38,846 bases of DNA, taken from Planctomycetia bacterium. GTDB lineage: Bacteria > Planctomycetota > Planctomycetia > Pirellulales > JALHLM01. The stretch spans positions 1 to 38,846 of the forward strand of contig JAWXBP010000056.1 of NCBI GenBank assembly GCA_034440135.1, written 5' to 3'. Each line of letters opens with the position of its first letter. Within the stretch, counting starts at the first letter, position 1. The notes below the pieces were generated by a model. The model saw nothing but the letters and a program-made list of their open reading frames with translations, ran no database searches and was not told the origin of the DNA. Positions 37,867 to 38,846 of the stretch are shown one piece after another. The position numbers and the translations under genes were made by a program.

Positions 37867-38846
37867 ATGCCCCAGGCGGACCGGTTGGCTCTCGGACTCG
37901 ATTTCGGCACGGAGAGCGTCCGCGCCCTGCTGGTGGACCTGACCGGCCAGGAGCGCGGGGCGGCGGTCACCGCCTATCCGCACGGCCAGATTATCGATCG
38001 CCTCCCCGCCACCGGGGAAATGCTCCCCGCCGAATTCGCTCTGCAACACCCGGGCGATTGGCTGGCCAGCGCCGGGCGTTCGGTGAAGGCCGCCCTCAAA
38101 AAGGCCGGCGCGAGCGCCGACCAGGTGATCGGCATCGGCGTCGATTTCACGAGCTGCACCATGTTGCCGGCGTTGGCCGACGGCACGCCGCTGTGCTTCA
38201 CGGAGCGGTTTCGCGGCGAAAAGTACGCCTGGCCGAAGCTTTGGAAACATCACGGGGCCGTAGCCGAAACGGAGCGGATCAATCGGCTCGCCGCGGAGCG
38301 GAATGAAATCTGGCTGCCGCGCTACGGCGGCACGATCGGCCTGGAGTGGTTCTTTCCCAAGATTTACGAGTCGCTGCGGAACGCGCCCCAAGCCTATGAG
38401 GCAACCGAGGTCTGGCTCGAGGCTGGCGATTGGTTCGTCTGGCAACTCGTCGGTGGAACGGCCAGCGACTTGCCGCGATCAACGTGCCAGGCCGGCTACA
38501 AGGCGATGTGGAACGCCGCGAAGGGCTACCCCAGCCGAGAATTCTTCCGGGCGCTCGACCGGCGGATGGAAAAAGTGGTACTGGAAAAAATGCCCGGGCG
38601 AATGCTGTCGCCCGGCGAAGCGGCGGGCGAGTTGACCGCCGCGGCGGCGAAGCAGCTTGGCCTGCGGGCCGGGACGGTGGTGAGCGTCGGCACGATCGAC
38701 GCGCATGCGGGCGTGCCAGGCGCGGGCGTCGGGGAGCCAAGTACGCTCGTAATGGTGCTCGGCACGAGCAGTTGCCACATGCTCAATGCCCGCGAGGAAC
38801 GGATGATTCCCGGCGTGGCGGGGGTGGTCGAGGGTGGGATTCTGCC
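37867..38846 (+). CDS. araB: Ribulokinase, N-terminal part
   Basis: The frame is open to the window edge, giving 326 residues of an FGGY-family sugar kinase. Features are LGLDFGTESVRALLVD (~9-24, phosphate loop), PHGQIID (~38-44), ALQHPGDWLAS (~58-68), IGIGVDFTSCTMLPALADGT (~88-107), WKHHGAVAETERIN (~125-138), LEAGDWFVWQLVGG and TIDAHAGVPGAG (~277-288). LQHP, KHH and DFTSCTMLP are specific to ribulokinase rather than xylulokinase. It phosphorylates L-ribulose in arabinose catabolism. The ATG at 37867 has only a weak ribosome site (AGAGAT). The end of the gene lies beyond the window. Confidence 0.9.
   Translation, partial: MPQADRLALGLDFGTESVRALLVDLTGQERGAAVTAYPHGQIIDRLPATGEMLPAEFALQHPGDWLASAGRSVKAALKKAGASADQVIGIGVDFTSCTMLPALADGTPLCFTERFRGEKYAWPKLWKHHGAVAETERINRLAAERNEIWLPRYGGTIGLEWFFPKIYESLRNAPQAYEATEVWLEAGDWFVWQLVGGTASDLPRSTCQAGYKAMWNAAKGYPSREFFRALDRRMEKVVLEKMPGRMLSPGEAAGELTAAAAKQLGLRAGTVVSVGTIDAHAGVPGAGVGEPSTLVMVLGTSSCHMLNAREERMIPGVAGVVEGGIL

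Noticed and set aside
1-38846. tRNA, rRNA, integrase, transposase or attachment sites
   Set aside because: None was recognised; the long inverted repeats lack any adjacent transposase gene or target duplication I could confirm.

Overview
The window looks like a piece of a planctomycete chromosome (class Planctomycetia, probably Pirellulales-like). This rests on gene content: a PSD1/DUF1549 protein, a DUF1559 protein, a PEP-CTERM protein, several small proteins of planctomycete type, GC-rich coding sequence, and many dispersed palindromic intergenic repeats. Taxonomy was not tested by any search. No rRNA, tRNA, CRISPR array, phage or transposase gene was recognised.

Layout. 1-4341 (minus): start of a DUF1549 protein, the protease SppA and a secreted DUF1559 protein. 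4679-7738 (plus): a sugar-phosphate isomerase/epimerase-like TIM barrel, an unrecognised protein and an ExbB/TolQ-like protein. 7882-13928 (mostly minus): biotin ligase, a gene-free stretch with a candidate promoter-to-terminator small RNA (8940-9276, plus), a VOC protein, two tandem DUF1579 paralogues, a CopD-like membrane protein, a GlcD-type FAD oxidase and a small BamE-like protein. 14093-19631 (plus): two small planctomycete-type proteins, an AsmA-like protein, RimO, PgsA and a CPBP protease. 19806-25508 (plus): six tightly packed genes, namely a PEP-CTERM protein, a GT1-like glycosyltransferase, a class III aminotransferase, an unrecognised protein with a possible GT-B-like layout, and two SDR oxidoreductases. 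Four of the five junctions overlap and the fifth is 1 bp. This is the best candidate for an undescribed pathway. 25613-27656: a secreted protein, a GNAT acetyltransferase and a DUF3616 protein. 27697-30805: LarB (minus), CsrA (plus), then FtsQ-like and MurB (minus), a remnant of the division/cell-wall cluster. 30969-37409 (minus): a three-gene pilus or secretion assembly operon headed by a PilM-PilN fusion, followed by two membrane-anchored proteins with SPYGG-rich low-complexity segments. 37867-end (plus): the start of ribulokinase.

The intergenic space holds at least eight repeat families. Several have long perfect inverted arms, and several begin exactly at a stop codon. Gene functions were assigned from motifs and remembered family features; no database search was run.
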